A DNA stretch of 64,000 nucleotides. Source: Amphimedon queenslandica (lineage: Eukaryota > Porifera > Demospongiae > Haplosclerida > Niphatidae). Made by a program: the position numbers and the translations under genes. Under the pieces are notes generated by a model. It was not told the origin of the DNA. It did not search any database and saw only the letters and a program-made list of their open reading frames with translations. The stretch lies in assembly GCF_000090795.2 (NCBI RefSeq), contig NW_003546358.1, positions 40,739 through 104,738 of the forward strand, in the 5' to 3' direction. Positions within the stretch are counted from its first letter, which is position 1. Each line of letters starts with the position of its first letter. Shown here piece by piece: positions 1 to 12,500 of the stretch.

Positions 1-387
1 TTTTGTTACATGTACTACCTTTGATCTTCAGTTTTGGATAATAGTTACAATTGAAAAAACTTTTCTAAAGCCAGGAAGTCCACTCAAAACCATCAGCTGA
101 AATGAGTTTATTTTAGGCAGCTGCTTTAGCTCAATGCGCAGTTATTCACAGTACATATTATATATGCGCACATGAGCTAGGGGTGTCCTAGGAGACCTTA
201 TCTAGGTCTATGGAATGTAGTACTGTCATAGCAGCTAGTACTTTGGAGTAATGTCCTTAGCAATACTCTTCTCTTTTGTGATGATTAATGGTCACACCTC
301 ACTGACCAATGTTGTACCTACCGCAACTATTCTATTTATAAACTAAATGTCCAGTTGAAACACCAGCCACCCACGTGTTCTCACATT

Positions 388-573
388 TCAAAATGGCTGC
401 TCAGGCAAAGTTAAGTCGCTCGCCTCGTCCAGAGGTAATCCCTCCAGACAGTGCTGACAGAATGAATGTAGACAGGGTAAAGCCTTAGGGTTAGTATAGT
501 GGTCAAGACACACTGTACAGGTGAGCTGTTCTTCTAGTTGGAGGAGACCAGGAGAAGATGGTTTTGCTGCCAT
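388..573 (-). pseudogene. Truncated RING-finger (TRIM-like) N-terminus
   Basis: A short open frame starts at the ATG at 571-573 (MAAKPSSPGLLQLEEQLTC) and encodes the first three metal-binding parts of a C3HC4 RING: CTVC, then CLHSFCQHC. RING domains of TRIM-type ubiquitin ligases continue after the block CLEGLPLD with a final C-x2-C pair. Here the frame runs only about 13 more residues (EASDLTLPEQPF) and stops, so the last zinc-binding pair is missing and no B-box, coiled coil or NHL region follows within the window. It could be the first exon of a gene continuing left of the window edge, but the few remaining bases show no clear continuation. I read it as a broken gene fragment. Confidence 0.55.
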
Positions 574-2271
574 TTGACCCATTTCAAAGAGGACAAGTAA
601 AGCAAACAAACAATGAAGAAAGTTAGAAGAGAGTAAACAAGAACGGACAATACAAAATTGGATTGATGAATCCGGGCAAAGAAAAGTAATGAAGAAACCA
701 AGTGAAAGAAGATAGCCCTCATGACCTCTAGAAATATGCTGTAGTCTTGTGATAAAGGAAGTTCAGATAGCTATAATAATAATGATGATGTTTTTAATAG
801 TAGCTACCTTTGTGATTATTGTTGGACTAAAATAGCTCCAAAATTTTGTTTATCAAAAATTTCTTTAAAAACCAGTTTGTTTGACATAAATATTTGTGTG
901 CTATTCCATGCCGGAAGAATTATAATAGAAATGACAAACAAAACTTGCTTAAACAATGGATTTGACACCTACTTTCATTTCATCACTCACTTTTAATTCC
1001 AACCACTACTTGTTATAGTCATTGCATTTGTCCTTCTGTTACCTTTTAATTATATCCCTTTGTTAATTTGAATCATAATCCGGGGGGAAATCTGTAGTGT
1101 TTATGAGTTAATTATTTATTGATGTCTGAACTATAGACACAAACATGAGCCTCTCCATACTCTCCCTTGTACAATGTAATGTATAGTTCCAAATTTTTGT
1201 CAGTTGTCAAAATCTTAATTTTTTGTTAAAATTAAATTTCGTCGATGTCATTTTTATCATAAACTTGCATACTAACCATGTGAAGTATCAATTTTGTCAA
1301 GTAAAAATTCTTGACAAATTTGACAAAATTTTTGACTGACAAAAATCTGGAGGTGTATGGTAGTTAACACCTGCAGACACCTATGCAAATTATTGAATAT
1401 GCATGTTTAAGCAGTTGGTTTAGGATAATAGAAATACACCTTACCATCATACAAAATGATTTTCTACCTAATCTTTCCCCCCCATTTAATGCTTATCCTC
1501 TAATCACAGTCTTAGACCTTTGAACCCTTTTGATAACATTCAGTAGCAAATACTATACTTTGCAGGAACATAATGACAAAGTAATTTAAAAGAATCACAA
1601 CATTGACCATCCAAGAGTGATTCAAGTACAAATTGGATACAATACAGCAAAATTGTAGTACTATGTTCATTATAAAAAATTGTAAATTACAACAATATTA
1701 TGAAAAAATATGAAAGAATACCACATTATAAGTGTTAAATCTTTTGGCTTTAAAATATTAACTGTCATACAAAGACATAAATACAGATCAGAAAATGTAA
1801 TAAAACTTAGGGGTGAGTTTTTAACTCATTTGGGAAAACTTTGAGCTATTATAGATTGATTTATTTCATGCTTTTAAAAAAATTTAAGTCCTTTTTAAAT
1901 TACTCATAGCACCAGAAATTTCGTTGGAATATGCTAAATAGCATAATGGCATAGTTTATACTGACTGTGTACTCTTCATTATGTGAAACAAGTAATAAAT
2001 GCACCCACTAAAACAAAATGAAATCAAATGTAGCAATAAGAAACAGTAGCAACAGTAAGCAAACATTATGCCCTCTTGGTAGTAGATAACAGTATCAATC
2101 ATTGTTTGATGCATATTAGCATATGTATGAAGATACTGTTCCATTGATTTTGAAATCTTGACTACTTTCAAAATGTAAATTAACTTTTACTAAAAAATAG
2201 GATACACAAGAAATCACACGCACACACACGCACACACACTTCACTGCTCTACTTAGTCTCGTGCCTATACT
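574..2271. other. Non-coding interval
   Basis: AT-rich sequence without a convincing gene. It holds one inverted-repeat element (1182-1362, listed separately) and a short CA-rich run near 2217-2240. The small open frames here show no family resemblance or codon pattern. Confidence 0.6.
1182..1362. mobile_element. MITE, family 'ATAG-CC-ATTTTTGTCAG'
   Basis: The ends are imperfect inverted repeats. The left end reads tatagttccaaatttttgtc and the reverse complement of the right end reads tacacctccagatttttgtc. The interior is rich in TTGACAAA/TTTGTCAA runs and has no coding capacity. A relative with similar ends lies at 25693-25889. The length (about 180 bp) and terminal repeats fit a non-autonomous DNA transposon; the superfamily is not clear. 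Confidence 0.6.
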
Positions 2272-3816
2272 CTACTTAACATAAATCTCATAATAACTAA
2301 CAGGATTGTCTTCCCAATCAACACCATTATCTCCACACACTCTCAATTCAATATAGTCAGTAGTGGTAGTGTTACCATAGTCTCTGTGAAACCACGGGAT
2401 ACCAGGAACATTACAACAAGGTGATTCAAGAGAACCACAACCTTGACCATCCCAGAGGGGATCAATTGCGTAGAGTGTTCGTGATGCAATGTCAGTATTA
2501 TTATTCCCTGATTCACAGAAGTAGTTATTACCGATGAAAGACTGCACTGATACTGTACTACCAGCATTACATGGGCATGAACTTGATGAACTAGTTATTT
2601 CACTATTACCAGCAATCAGTGTCCAGACATGTTGACGAGGAGACCCACGAGTGATACTAACACCTTCAAGGTAATAAGAATTGATGTCATTACGATAATA
2701 ATCATCTATGCCATCAGTGTTACCATACTGATATCCTATTACTCTACCACATATTTGAGAATAACTGATGCCATTTGATGGGAACTGAACAGATACACAG
2801 CTAGCAGAATATTTAGTCCTACCACAAACCCTAACTCCTCCCGACTGGTACAGTCTAAACCCAGAAGGACAATTCTGTGTAGCATCAGACATATCCAGAT
2901 ATGCTAGTCTTGTCCATCCTTCTTCTGAACCACACTGCTCGTCCATATTACAGTAAGCAGTATAAGCTGATCCATTAGCTGATGCTAATGCATAATAACC
3001 TGATGGACTGTTTGGATATTGACTTTTCAACTGTTTACAAGAGGTAACTGATTCAATTTCCAATACAAACCGTTGTAATACTAGTCGTAGTATATCATCA
3101 GCCACTCCAGCAGTAGAGATACTGGTGTTTTGTAGATTAGAGAGAGTATTGTCAATGTTAAGCTTTTGTGCAGAATCTCTCTTAGTTTGTAAAATTTGTT
3201 TATCAAGTTCAGTGAAGTGAGTATTGTTCTGTAATAGTTGAAAGGTATTTTCTAATACACCATTAGCCCATTCATTGAAGTCAGGAAGGCTCCCTGTTAC
3301 ATTGCTGTTAACTTGAGATACAATACCCTTAGCCCACTCATTGAAGTCAGGAAGACTCCCTCTTACATTGCTGTTAACTTTAGAAATAATACCATTAGCC
3401 CATTCATCAAGCTCAGGAAGGATCCCTGTTACATTGCTGCTAACTTTAATGGCAACACCATTAGCCCATTCATTGAAGTCAGGAAAGCTCTGATTAACTT
3501 CATTAAGTATATCATTAGCCCATTTATTGAAATTAGGATATCCATTGCTACCAGCAGTAGCTCCAGTAGTACATGTTGACACATGAGCCAGTAACATACA
3601 AAGGATACTAACCTGTAGTATTACTATTAGTGACAGTAATACAATGATGACAGTAATGATTGATTTATTCCATGTTAGCTTCTCATTCTTCCTTTCCTTT
3701 ATATTCTTAGGATCTTCTGGTTTCCTACCTGAGACTTGACACAGCTCATATATACTTTCCTTTTTGGCAGTGCCACAGTTCACATTCTCATAGGTATGCC
3801 TCTGCCCTCCTTCCAT
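2272..3816 (-). CDS. Type II membrane protein with fibrinogen-like C-terminal domain
   Basis: Single open frame of 514 residues. Residues 1-50 are a charged cytoplasmic tail with tyrosine motifs (TYENV, SIYEL). Residues about 52-77 form one transmembrane segment, without a preceding signal peptide, so the C-terminus is predicted outside. Residues about 90-195 carry five copies of a 22-residue stalk unit (consensus around SNVTGSLPDFNEWANG), most with an N-glycosylation sequon. From about residue 258 a Cys-rich globular domain starts like a fibrinogen C-terminal domain (Cys, SGYYAL, YCNMDEQCGSEEGWTRL) but continues differently (CPSGFRLYQSGGVRVCGR, SITRGSPRQHVWTL, ELRVCG, end YEIYVK). Paralogues follow on the same strand at 6517, 14057 and 15873. 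A receptor or surface-adhesion role is inference; no enzyme motif is visible. Confidence 0.8.
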   Translation of the reverse strand: MEGGQRHTYENVNCGTAKKESIYELCQVSGRKPEDPKNIKERKNEKLTWNKSIITVIIVLLSLIVILQVSILCMLLAHVSTCTTGATAGSNGYPNFNKWANDILNEVNQSFPDFNEWANGVAIKVSSNVTGILPELDEWANGIISKVNSNVRGSLPDFNEWAKGIVSQVNSNVTGSLPDFNEWANGVLENTFQLLQNNTHFTELDKQILQTKRDSAQKLNIDNTLSNLQNTSISTAGVADDILRLVLQRFVLEIESVTSCKQLKSQYPNSPSGYYALASANGSAYTAYCNMDEQCGSEEGWTRLAYLDMSDATQNCPSGFRLYQSGGVRVCGRTKYSASCVSVQFPSNGISYSQICGRVIGYQYGNTDGIDDYYRNDINSYYLEGVSITRGSPRQHVWTLIAGNSEITSSSSSCPCNAGSTVSVQSFIGNNYFCESGNNNTDIASRTLYAIDPLWDGQGCGSLESPCCNVPGIPWFHRDYGNTTTTDYIELRVCGDNGVDWEDNPVSYYEIYVK

Positions 3817-4738
3817 TGCTTGATATAAGGTGTTTAATGACTATCATTAAACTATATACTTTCAGAATGATCAACTAATTGATTCTAATAAGTTTATATG
3901 CACATGGGAATTAAGTTAGAGCAAATGATAGCCATTTTTGGTTGCATCTAGCAATAATGTATCAGTTGGAACCAAAATCATTGAACTATATCATTTAATA
4001 GTCAGTCACAACTCAAAAAATTTTTAGTTGGAATCTCGAGCTGTCTACCTAAAGTACATCAGTATGTATCAAAAATGTATTAAAAATTAAGTGGGATTTT
4101 AAAGCCATTTAAAAACAGCAATAAACTAGCTACACTATAACTTTTGCTTTTTTAAAAATTGGATCATTCTTAAAAAATGCTTGTAATTGAAAAATTATTT
4201 GTTAAAAGCAACTGAAACTTTCCACATAGCATAAGGACATCAATGTAATAAAAATTGGTATTAATTTTGGAGCCCTTCTTGAAAGAAACACATGAAACAA
4301 TAGTTAATAGGAATGGCAGATCTACACATACATGTGGGCATTTACATGGTGCTGGTTTATAGATGACCAATTTAAGTAATACTATTGTCTCACAACATTG
4401 ATCTGTGCATAGTCTGCAACTGCATAACATGTCCTTCAGAAAAAGAAGACCATTGCTGATTAATAGTAAAATATGCCACTTTAGTAATCTTACCAAAAGT
4501 TGAGAGACATATTGTGCCCAAAGTCTTATTTGCCATGAATTGGAAGTGAAACTAATAGAACTAATTTCCTTCATTCACAAACTACTGCAAAAAATGCTCA
4601 TTTTCATTGATTTTACATCATAATTAATCATATAAATCAAGGTAGTCATTAGTTTTAGTACTAAGTATCTTATTAAACCATGAAAGATTAGGAGAAGATG
4701 TACAATAAACACTGAGGACTATTGCATCCTATACCATT
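3817..4738. other. Non-coding interval
   Basis: Nothing recognisable beyond AT-rich sequence. A 134-residue open frame on the minus strand at 4170-4574 has no family resemblance. Confidence 0.5.
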
Positions 4739-4870
4739 TCACAATGGATCAACTCTCAATAGTGGAGTATTGACAATGTTAATGAGCTTTTGTGCAGAAT
4801 TTCTTGTAGTTTGTAAGATTTGTTTATCAAGTTCAGTGAAGTTAGTATTGTTCTGAAATAGTTGAAGGGT
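4739..4870 (-). pseudogene. Stub of a stalk/fibrinogen-like family gene
   Basis: About 110 bp on the minus strand encode LFQNNTNFTELDKQILQT followed by RNSAQKLINI. This corresponds to the junction between stalk and globular domain in the proteins at 2272-3816 and 6517-12792. The surrounding bases do not extend the similarity, so it is a relic of another copy in this cluster. Confidence 0.7.
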
Positions 4871-5214
4871 ATGTTTTGCAAAATTTGCAATTTTTGTGGT
4901 GATTTTCAATGAAATTTGGCTAAAGTCTGTACTTGTAACAAAACCTACTTGAAGTGTTTTGATTATTCTTGTAGCTATTATTTGAAAATTTGTCATCATT
5001 TACTCAATTAAATGCAGTGAGTAGATACAGCACATGAAAAGGAATGGAGGGTGTATGCATGTACATTAGGTGTACATGAATATACTTTAAGTGCATATGT
5101 AATGAATCAGTGTTAAAGAATGCAAACATTGACAATACCATTAGTGACAATTAAGAAATCATACCATTATTTATCATCATTTTACAAGCTGTAATTGGTC
5201 ATATGTACTAACAC

Positions 5215-5473
5215 CAGGCCTGGGGTCAATTACAAATAAATGTAATCTATTACTATTACTATTACTTGAAAATTTTAACTATTATATTACTATTACTATT
5301 ACAGCCTTTTTTCAAAGTAATCTATTACTATTACTATTACAACAAAGTATATTACTATTACAATTACTATTACAATACGCCATAAACTTTTATAGGTTAT
5401 TAATAAAAATAATCTAATTTTGAAGTTAATCTAAGTCATTTTATAGTTTCTAATTACTATTACCCCAGGCCTG
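5215..5473. mobile_element. hAT-like MITE with 8-bp target duplication
   Basis: The 259-bp element begins caggcctggggtcaattac and ends with the inverted copy (attaccccaggcctg). It is flanked on both sides by the same 8 bases, actaacac (5207-5214 and 5474-5481). Terminal repeats starting CAGG with an 8-bp target duplication are the signature of hAT transposons. The interior is made of tattactattac repeats and cannot encode a transposase. Confidence 0.85.
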
Positions 5474-5481
5474 ACTAACAC

Positions 5482-6516
5482 ACATGTGTACCTTAATACA
5501 GTTGATGTTACTGATGTTAGTATTTTGTATCAAATAGAGATACTTAAGGAGTGGTAGCACTGTAGCATTGTAGTGGTTGCATTTAGTGAACATACATACA
5601 GCATCGTAATTGGAGCCATAGTAAGTCTGCACATCAAAGGTCCTTCACTCATTTCTGTATATTCTTGGTGCCTTTTATGGTAATATAAAAGTTGTAGTCA
5701 GTAGGATCTGAATTCATTGCAATAGAGAAACAATTGCTGTAGTACCAGTCGCAGTATTAGTACACTCAGCAGTATTACTAGCGTACTTATCATACATTAC
5801 ATTTCCCAGTATAATTAATTGTGAAGCAGAGTAGTACTGTATTGAACAGTTGTGATTTACTCCAAGATGGCTATCTTTGTTTAGGGATTAGGAGTTGCAG
5901 AGGATACAGAAGATTGCTGGAGCCCTTGTCTTCTCCTTTATTGATACCATGGTAGCTCATACATACTCTCATGCTATTGATTTCCTTGCATTTCTGTAGA
6001 AGGATCACTGTCTTTTAGCTGCTTAATTCTCTGTTATCATGTATGCATTGACTATAAATCTCAAGTTTATAAAAGAAACCACTAATAAACCAAAAACATA
6101 TTTTATTGCTTTATTTGGCTACAGTGAAGATGACGCCAGAAAAATATTTTTAAAAATTTTATATTGCAACAAGAATGATTATTATGATGAAGGACTGGCT
6201 CTGTTTAGTTAACAAAAGAAGATGATAAAAATTGTTGAAAGAAATAATTAGAATATCATCAAAAGTACATGATTAGATGTACTCTTGGTATCATTTAATC
6301 TGCTTGACTATAGCTTACAATAATTGTGCTTATTCCTGTTGATATGCATATGCTGTATCGTGGCTACATTTAACTCACAGATTTATAATAACTATTACTA
6401 AATTATAATGAATTAGAAAAAAATAGAAAAAATATTTGGAACTTTGCACACTACTTTGCTGTTAATTTAGCAATGTTAACACACATTGAAACTACTATGT
6501 GCTGTCAGATCTAAAT
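5482..6516. other. Non-coding interval
   Basis: AT-rich spacer downstream of the large stalk-repeat gene. No coding or repeat structure was recognised. Confidence 0.5.
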
Positions 6517-9500
6517 CTACTTCACATAAATTTCATAATAGCCAACAGGACTGTCATCATTATTTGTTCCTTCACTACCACACACCCTCAACTCAATATA
6601 ATCAGTAGTGGTAGTGTTAACATAGTCTCTGTGAAACCACGGGAGACCAGATGCAGCACAGCAAGTAGCTTCATTGACTCCACAACTTTGACCATCCCAA
6701 AGTGGATCAGATGTGTAGAGTATTTCAGACCAAGTAGAAGCATTGTTACCAGACTCACAGAAATAATGGCTTCCTACAAAAGATGGAACCACCTGAGAAC
6801 TTCCTGTTGCACATGGACAAATCCATTGTTGTCTTTCCTCAGCAGAGTCACTTAAACCGTTTGCTAGTGTCCAGACATGCTGACGAGGAGACCCACGAGT
6901 GATACTAACTCCATCAACATAGTAAGAATTGATGTCATTTATTTCAGAATAGAATGCATCGCCTGAACCATATTGATATCCTGTCACTCTACCACATACC
7001 TCTGAATAACTGATGCCATTAGATGGGAACTGAACTGATACACAGCTACCACTGCCTGTTACTGGTCTACCACAAGCTCTAACTCCTCCTGACTGGTACA
7101 GTCTAAAACTGGAAGGACAATTCTGTGTAGCATCAGACATATTTAAAAAGGTTAATCTTGTCCATCCTCCTTCTGAACCACACAGTTCATCCATGTTGCA
7201 GTATGTAAGGTAAGTTGTGCTACAGTTTGATAGTACATACAGACCTGATGAACTGAATGGCTGTCTCTCCTTAATCTCTTTACAAGAGGTAGGGAAAGCA
7301 GTTGAGTCATTGTGTAGTGCTAATAGTTCTTGTGCTATTAATAGTATACCATCAACCACTCCAGCACTAGATGTACTGGTATCTTGTACATTAGAAAGAG
7401 TATTGGCAATGTTAATGAGCTTTTGTGCAGAATCCCTTGTGCTTTGTAAAATTTGTTTGGTGACATTAGTATTGTTCTGAAATAGTTTAAGAATATTTTG
7501 TGATATACCATTCGCCCATTGATTGAAGTCAGGAAGGCTCCCAGTTACATTGCTGTTAACTTTAGAGACAACACCATTAGCCCATTGATTGAAGTCAGGA
7601 AGGCTGCCTGTTACATTGCTGTTTACTTTAGAGACAACACCATTAGCCCATTCATTGAAGTCAGGAAGGCTCTGTGATACATTGCTCTTAACTTGGGATA
7701 TGAAATCAGGAAGGGTCCCCGTTACATTGCTGTTAACTTTAGAGACAACACCATTAGCCCATTGATTAAAGTCAGGAAGGCTCCCTGTTACATTGCTGTT
7801 AACTTCAAAAACAATGCCATTAGCCCATTTATTGAAGTCAGGAAGGCTCTGTGTTACATTGCTGTTAACTTGAGATACGAAGTCAGGAAGGCTCCCCGTT
7901 ACATTGCTGTTAACTTTAGAGACAACACCATTAGCCCATTGATTGAAGTCAGGAAGGCTCCCTGTTACATTGCTGTTTACTTTAGAGACAACACCATTAG
8001 CCCATTCATTGAAGTCAGGAAGGCTCCCTGTTACATTGCTGTTTACTTTAGAGACAACACCATTAGCCCATTCATTGAAGTCAGGAAGGCTCTGTGATAC
8101 ATTGCTCTTAACTTGAGATATGAAATCAGGAAGGGTCCCCGTTACATTGCTGTTAACTTTAGAGACAATGCTAATAGCCCATTGATTAAAGTCAGGAAGG
8201 TTCCCTGTTACATTATTGTTTACTTTAGAAATAACACCATTAGCCCATTCATCAAAGTCAGGAAGGCTCCCCGTTACATTGCTGTTTACTTTAGAGACAA
8301 CACCATTAGCCCATTCTTCAAAATCAGGAAGGTTCCCTGTTACGTTGCTGTTAACTAAAGAGACAACACCAATAGCCCAGTCTTCAAAATCCGGTAGGCT
8401 CTCTGTTACATTGCTGTTAACTAATGAGACAATACCATTAGCCCATTTATTGAAGTCAGGAAGGCTCCTTGTGACATTGCTGTTAACTTTAGAGGCAACA
8501 CCAATAGCCCATTCTTCAAAATCAGGAAGGTTCCCTGTTACATTGTCATTAACTAAAGAGACAATACCATTAGCCCATTTATTGAAGTCAGGAAGGCTCC
8601 CTGTTACATTGCTGTTAACTTTAGAAGCTACACCATTAGCAAAATCAGGAAAGCTCCCTGTTACATTGCTATTAATTAAAGAGACAATACCATTAGCCCA
8701 TTCACTGAAGTCAGGAAGGCTCCCTGTTACATTGCTGTTAACTAAAGAGACAACACCAATAGCCCAGTCTTCAAAATCCGGTAGGCTCCCTGTTACATTG
8801 CTTATAACCAAAGAGACAATGCCATTAGCCCATTTATTGAAGTCAGGAAGGCTCCTTGTGACATTGCTGTTAACTTTAGAGGCAACACCAATGGCCCATT
8901 CTTCGAAATCAGGAAGGTTCCCTGTTACATTGCTGTTAACTAAAGAAACAACACCAGTAGCCCAGTCTTCAAAATCTGGTAGGCTCCCTGTTACATTGTC
9001 ATTAACTAAAGAAACAATACCATTAGCCCATTTATTGAAGTCAGGAAGGCTCCCTGTTACATTGCTGTTAACTTTAGAAGCTACACCATTAGCGAAATCA
9101 GGAAAGCTCCCTGTTACATTGCTGTTAATTAAAGAGACAATACTATTAGCCCATTGACTAAAGTCAGGAAGGCTCCCTGTTACATTGCTGTTAACTTGAG
9201 AGACAAACTCAGGAAGGCTCTGTGTTACATTGCTGTTAACTAAAGAGACAACACCATTGGCCCAGTCTTCAAAGTCTGGTAGGCTCCCTGTTAGATTACT
9301 GTTAACTTTAGAGACAACATCATTAGCCCATTCATTAAAGTCAGGAAGGCTCCCTGTTACATTGCTGTTAACTTTAGAAACAACACCATTAGCCCATTCA
9401 TCAAAGTCAGGAAGGCTTCCTGTTACATTGCTGTTAACTTGAGAGACAAAGTCAGGAAGGTTCCCTGTTAAATTGCTGTTAACTAAAGAGACAACACCAA

Positions 9501-12500
9501 TGGCCCAGTCTTCAAAAACTGGTAGGCTCCCCGTTACATTGTCATTAACTAAAGAGACAATACCATTAGCCCAATTATTGAAGTCAGGAAGGCTCCCTGT
9601 TACATTGCTGTTAACTAAAGAGACAACACCATTGGCCCAGTCTTCAAAATCTGGTAGGCTCTCTGTTACATTGCTGTTAACTTTAGAGACAATACCATTA
9701 GCCCAATCATCAAAGTCAGGAAGGCTCCCTGTTACATTGCTGTTGACTTGAGAGACAAAGTCAGGAAGGCTCCCTGTTACATTGCTGTTAACTTTAGAGA
9801 CAACGCCATTAGCCCATTCATTGAAGTCAGGAAGGCTCCCTGTTACATTGCTGTTAACTAACGAGACAACACCATTGGCCCAGTCTTCGAAATCTGGTAG
9901 GCTCTCTGTTACATTGCTGTTAACTTTAGAGACAATACCATTAGCCCAATCATCAAAGTCAGGAAGGCTCCCTGTTACATTGCTGTTAACTTGAGAGACA
10001 AAGTCAGGAAGGCTCCCTGTTACATTGCTGTTGACTTGAGAGACAAAGTCAGGAAGGCTCCCTGTTACATTACTGTTAACTTTAGAGACAACACCATTAG
10101 CCCATTCATCAAAGTCAGGAAGGCTCCCTGTTACATTGCTGTTAACTAACAAGACAACACCATTGGCCCAGTCTTCGAAATCTGGTAGGCTCTCTGTTAC
10201 ATTGCTGTTAACTTTAGAGACAATACCATTTGCCCAATCATCAAAGTGAGGAAGGCTCCCTGTTACATTACTGTTAACTTTAGAGACAACACCATTAGCC
10301 CATTCATCAAAGTCAGGAAGGCTCCCTGTTACATTGCTGTTAACTAACGAGACAACACCATTGGCCCAGTCTTCGAAATCTGGTAGGCTCTCTGTTACAT
10401 TGCTGTTAACTTTAGAGACAATACCATTAGCCCAATCATCAAAGTCAGGAAGGCTCCCTGTTACATTACTGTTAACTTTAGAGACAACACCATTAGCCCA
10501 TTCATCAAAGTCAGGAAGGCTCCCTGTTACATTGCTGTTAACTAACGAGACAACACCATTGGCCCAGTCTTCGAAATCTGGTAGGCTCTCTGTTACATTG
10601 CTGTTAACTTTAGAGACAATACCATTTGCCCAATCATCAAAGTCAGGAAGGCTCCCTGTTACATTACTGTTAACTTTAGAGACAACACCATTAGCCCATT
10701 CATCAAAGTCAGGAAGGCTCCCTGTTACATTGCTGTTAACTAACGAGACAACACCATTGGCCCAGTCTTCGAAATCTGGTAGGCTCTCTGTTACATTGCT
10801 GTTAACTTTAGAGACAATACCATTTGCCCAATCATCAAAGTCAGGAAGGCTCCCTGTTACATTACTGTTAACTTTAGAGACAACACCATTAGCCCATTCA
10901 TCGAAGTCAGGAAGGCTCCCTGTTACATTGCTGTTAACTAACGAGACAACACTATTGGCCNNNNNNNNNNCATTAGCCCATTCATCAAAGTCAGGAAGGC
11001 TCCCCGTTACATTGCTGTTTACTTTAGAGACAACACCATTAGCNCATTCTTCAAAATCAGGAAGGTTCCCTGTTACGTTGCTGTTAACTAAAGAGACAAC
11101 ACCAATAGCCCAGTCTTCAAAATCCGGTAGGCTCTCTGTTACATTGCTGTTAACTAATGAGACAATACCATTAGCCCATTTATTGAAGTCAGGAAGGCTC
11201 CTTGTGACATTGCTGTTAACTTTAGAGGCAACACCAATAGCCCATTCTTCAAAATCAGGAAGGCTCCCTGTTACATTGCTGTTAACTTTAGAGACAACAC
11301 CATTAGCCCATTCATCGAAGTCAGGAAGGCTCCCTGTTACATTGCTGTTAACTAACGAGACAACACCATTGGCCCAGTCTTCGAAATCTGGTAGGCTCTC
11401 TGTTACATTGCTATTAATTAAAGAGACAATACCATTTGCCCAATCATCAAAGTCAGGAAGGCTCCCTGTTACATTACTGTTAACTTTAGAGACAACACCA
11501 TTAGCCCATTCATCGAAGTCAGGAAGGCTCCCTGTTACATTGCTGTTAACTAACGAGACAACACTATTGGCCCAGTCTTCGAAATCTGGTAGGCTCTCTG
11601 TTACATTGCTGTTAACTTTAGAGACAATACCATTAGCCCAATCATCAAAGTCAGGAAGGCTCCCTGTTACATTGCTGTTAACTTGAGAGACAAAGTCAGG
11701 AAGGCTCCCTGTTACATTGCTGTTAACTTTAGAGACAACACCATTAGCCCATTCATTGAAGTCAGGAAGGCTCCCTGTTACATTGCTGTTAACTAACGAG
11801 ACAACACCATTGGCCCAGTCTTTGAAATCTGGTAGGCTCTCTGTTACATTGCTGTTAACTTTAGAGACAATACCATTAGCCCAATCATCAAAGTCAGGAA
11901 GGCTCCCTGTTACATTGCTGTTAACTTGAGAGACAAAGTCAGGAAGGCTCCCTGTTACATTGCTGTTAACTTTAGAGACAACACCATTAGCCCATTCATT
12001 GAAGTCAGGAAGGCTCCCTGTTACATTGCTGTTAACTAACGAGACAACACCATTGGCCCAGTCTTCGAAATCTGGTAGGCTCTCTGTTACATTGCTGTTA
12101 ACTTTAGAGACAATACCATTAGCCCAATCATCAAAGTCAGGAAGGCTCCCTGTTACATTGCTGTTAACTTGAGAGACAAAGTCAGGAAGGCTCCCTGTTA
12201 CATTGCTGTTAACTTTAGAGACAACACCATTAGCCCATTCATTGAAGTCAGGAAGGCTCCCTGTTACATTGGTGTTAACTTTTGAGACAATGCCATTAGC
12301 CCAATTTTCAAAATCAGGAAGGCTCCCAGTCACATTGCTGTTAACTTTGATGACAATCGTATTAGCCCATTCATCAAAGTCAAGAAGTCTCCTTGTTACA
12401 TTGTGGTTAACTTGAGCAACTATGTCATTAGCCCATTCAAGAAGGCTCTTGTTAACTCTAGATACTATATCATTAGCCCATTGACTAAAATTGGGTGATC

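Noticed and set aside
7693-12415. Long plus-strand open frames (up to 450 residues) antisense to the stalk repeats
   Set aside because: They are shadows of the 66-bp coding repeat, whose length is divisible by three. They lack the globular and membrane domains and restart at every short unit.
7490-12470. CRISPR-like regular repeat array
   Set aside because: Units are contiguous coding repeats with no unique spacers, in a eukaryotic gene.
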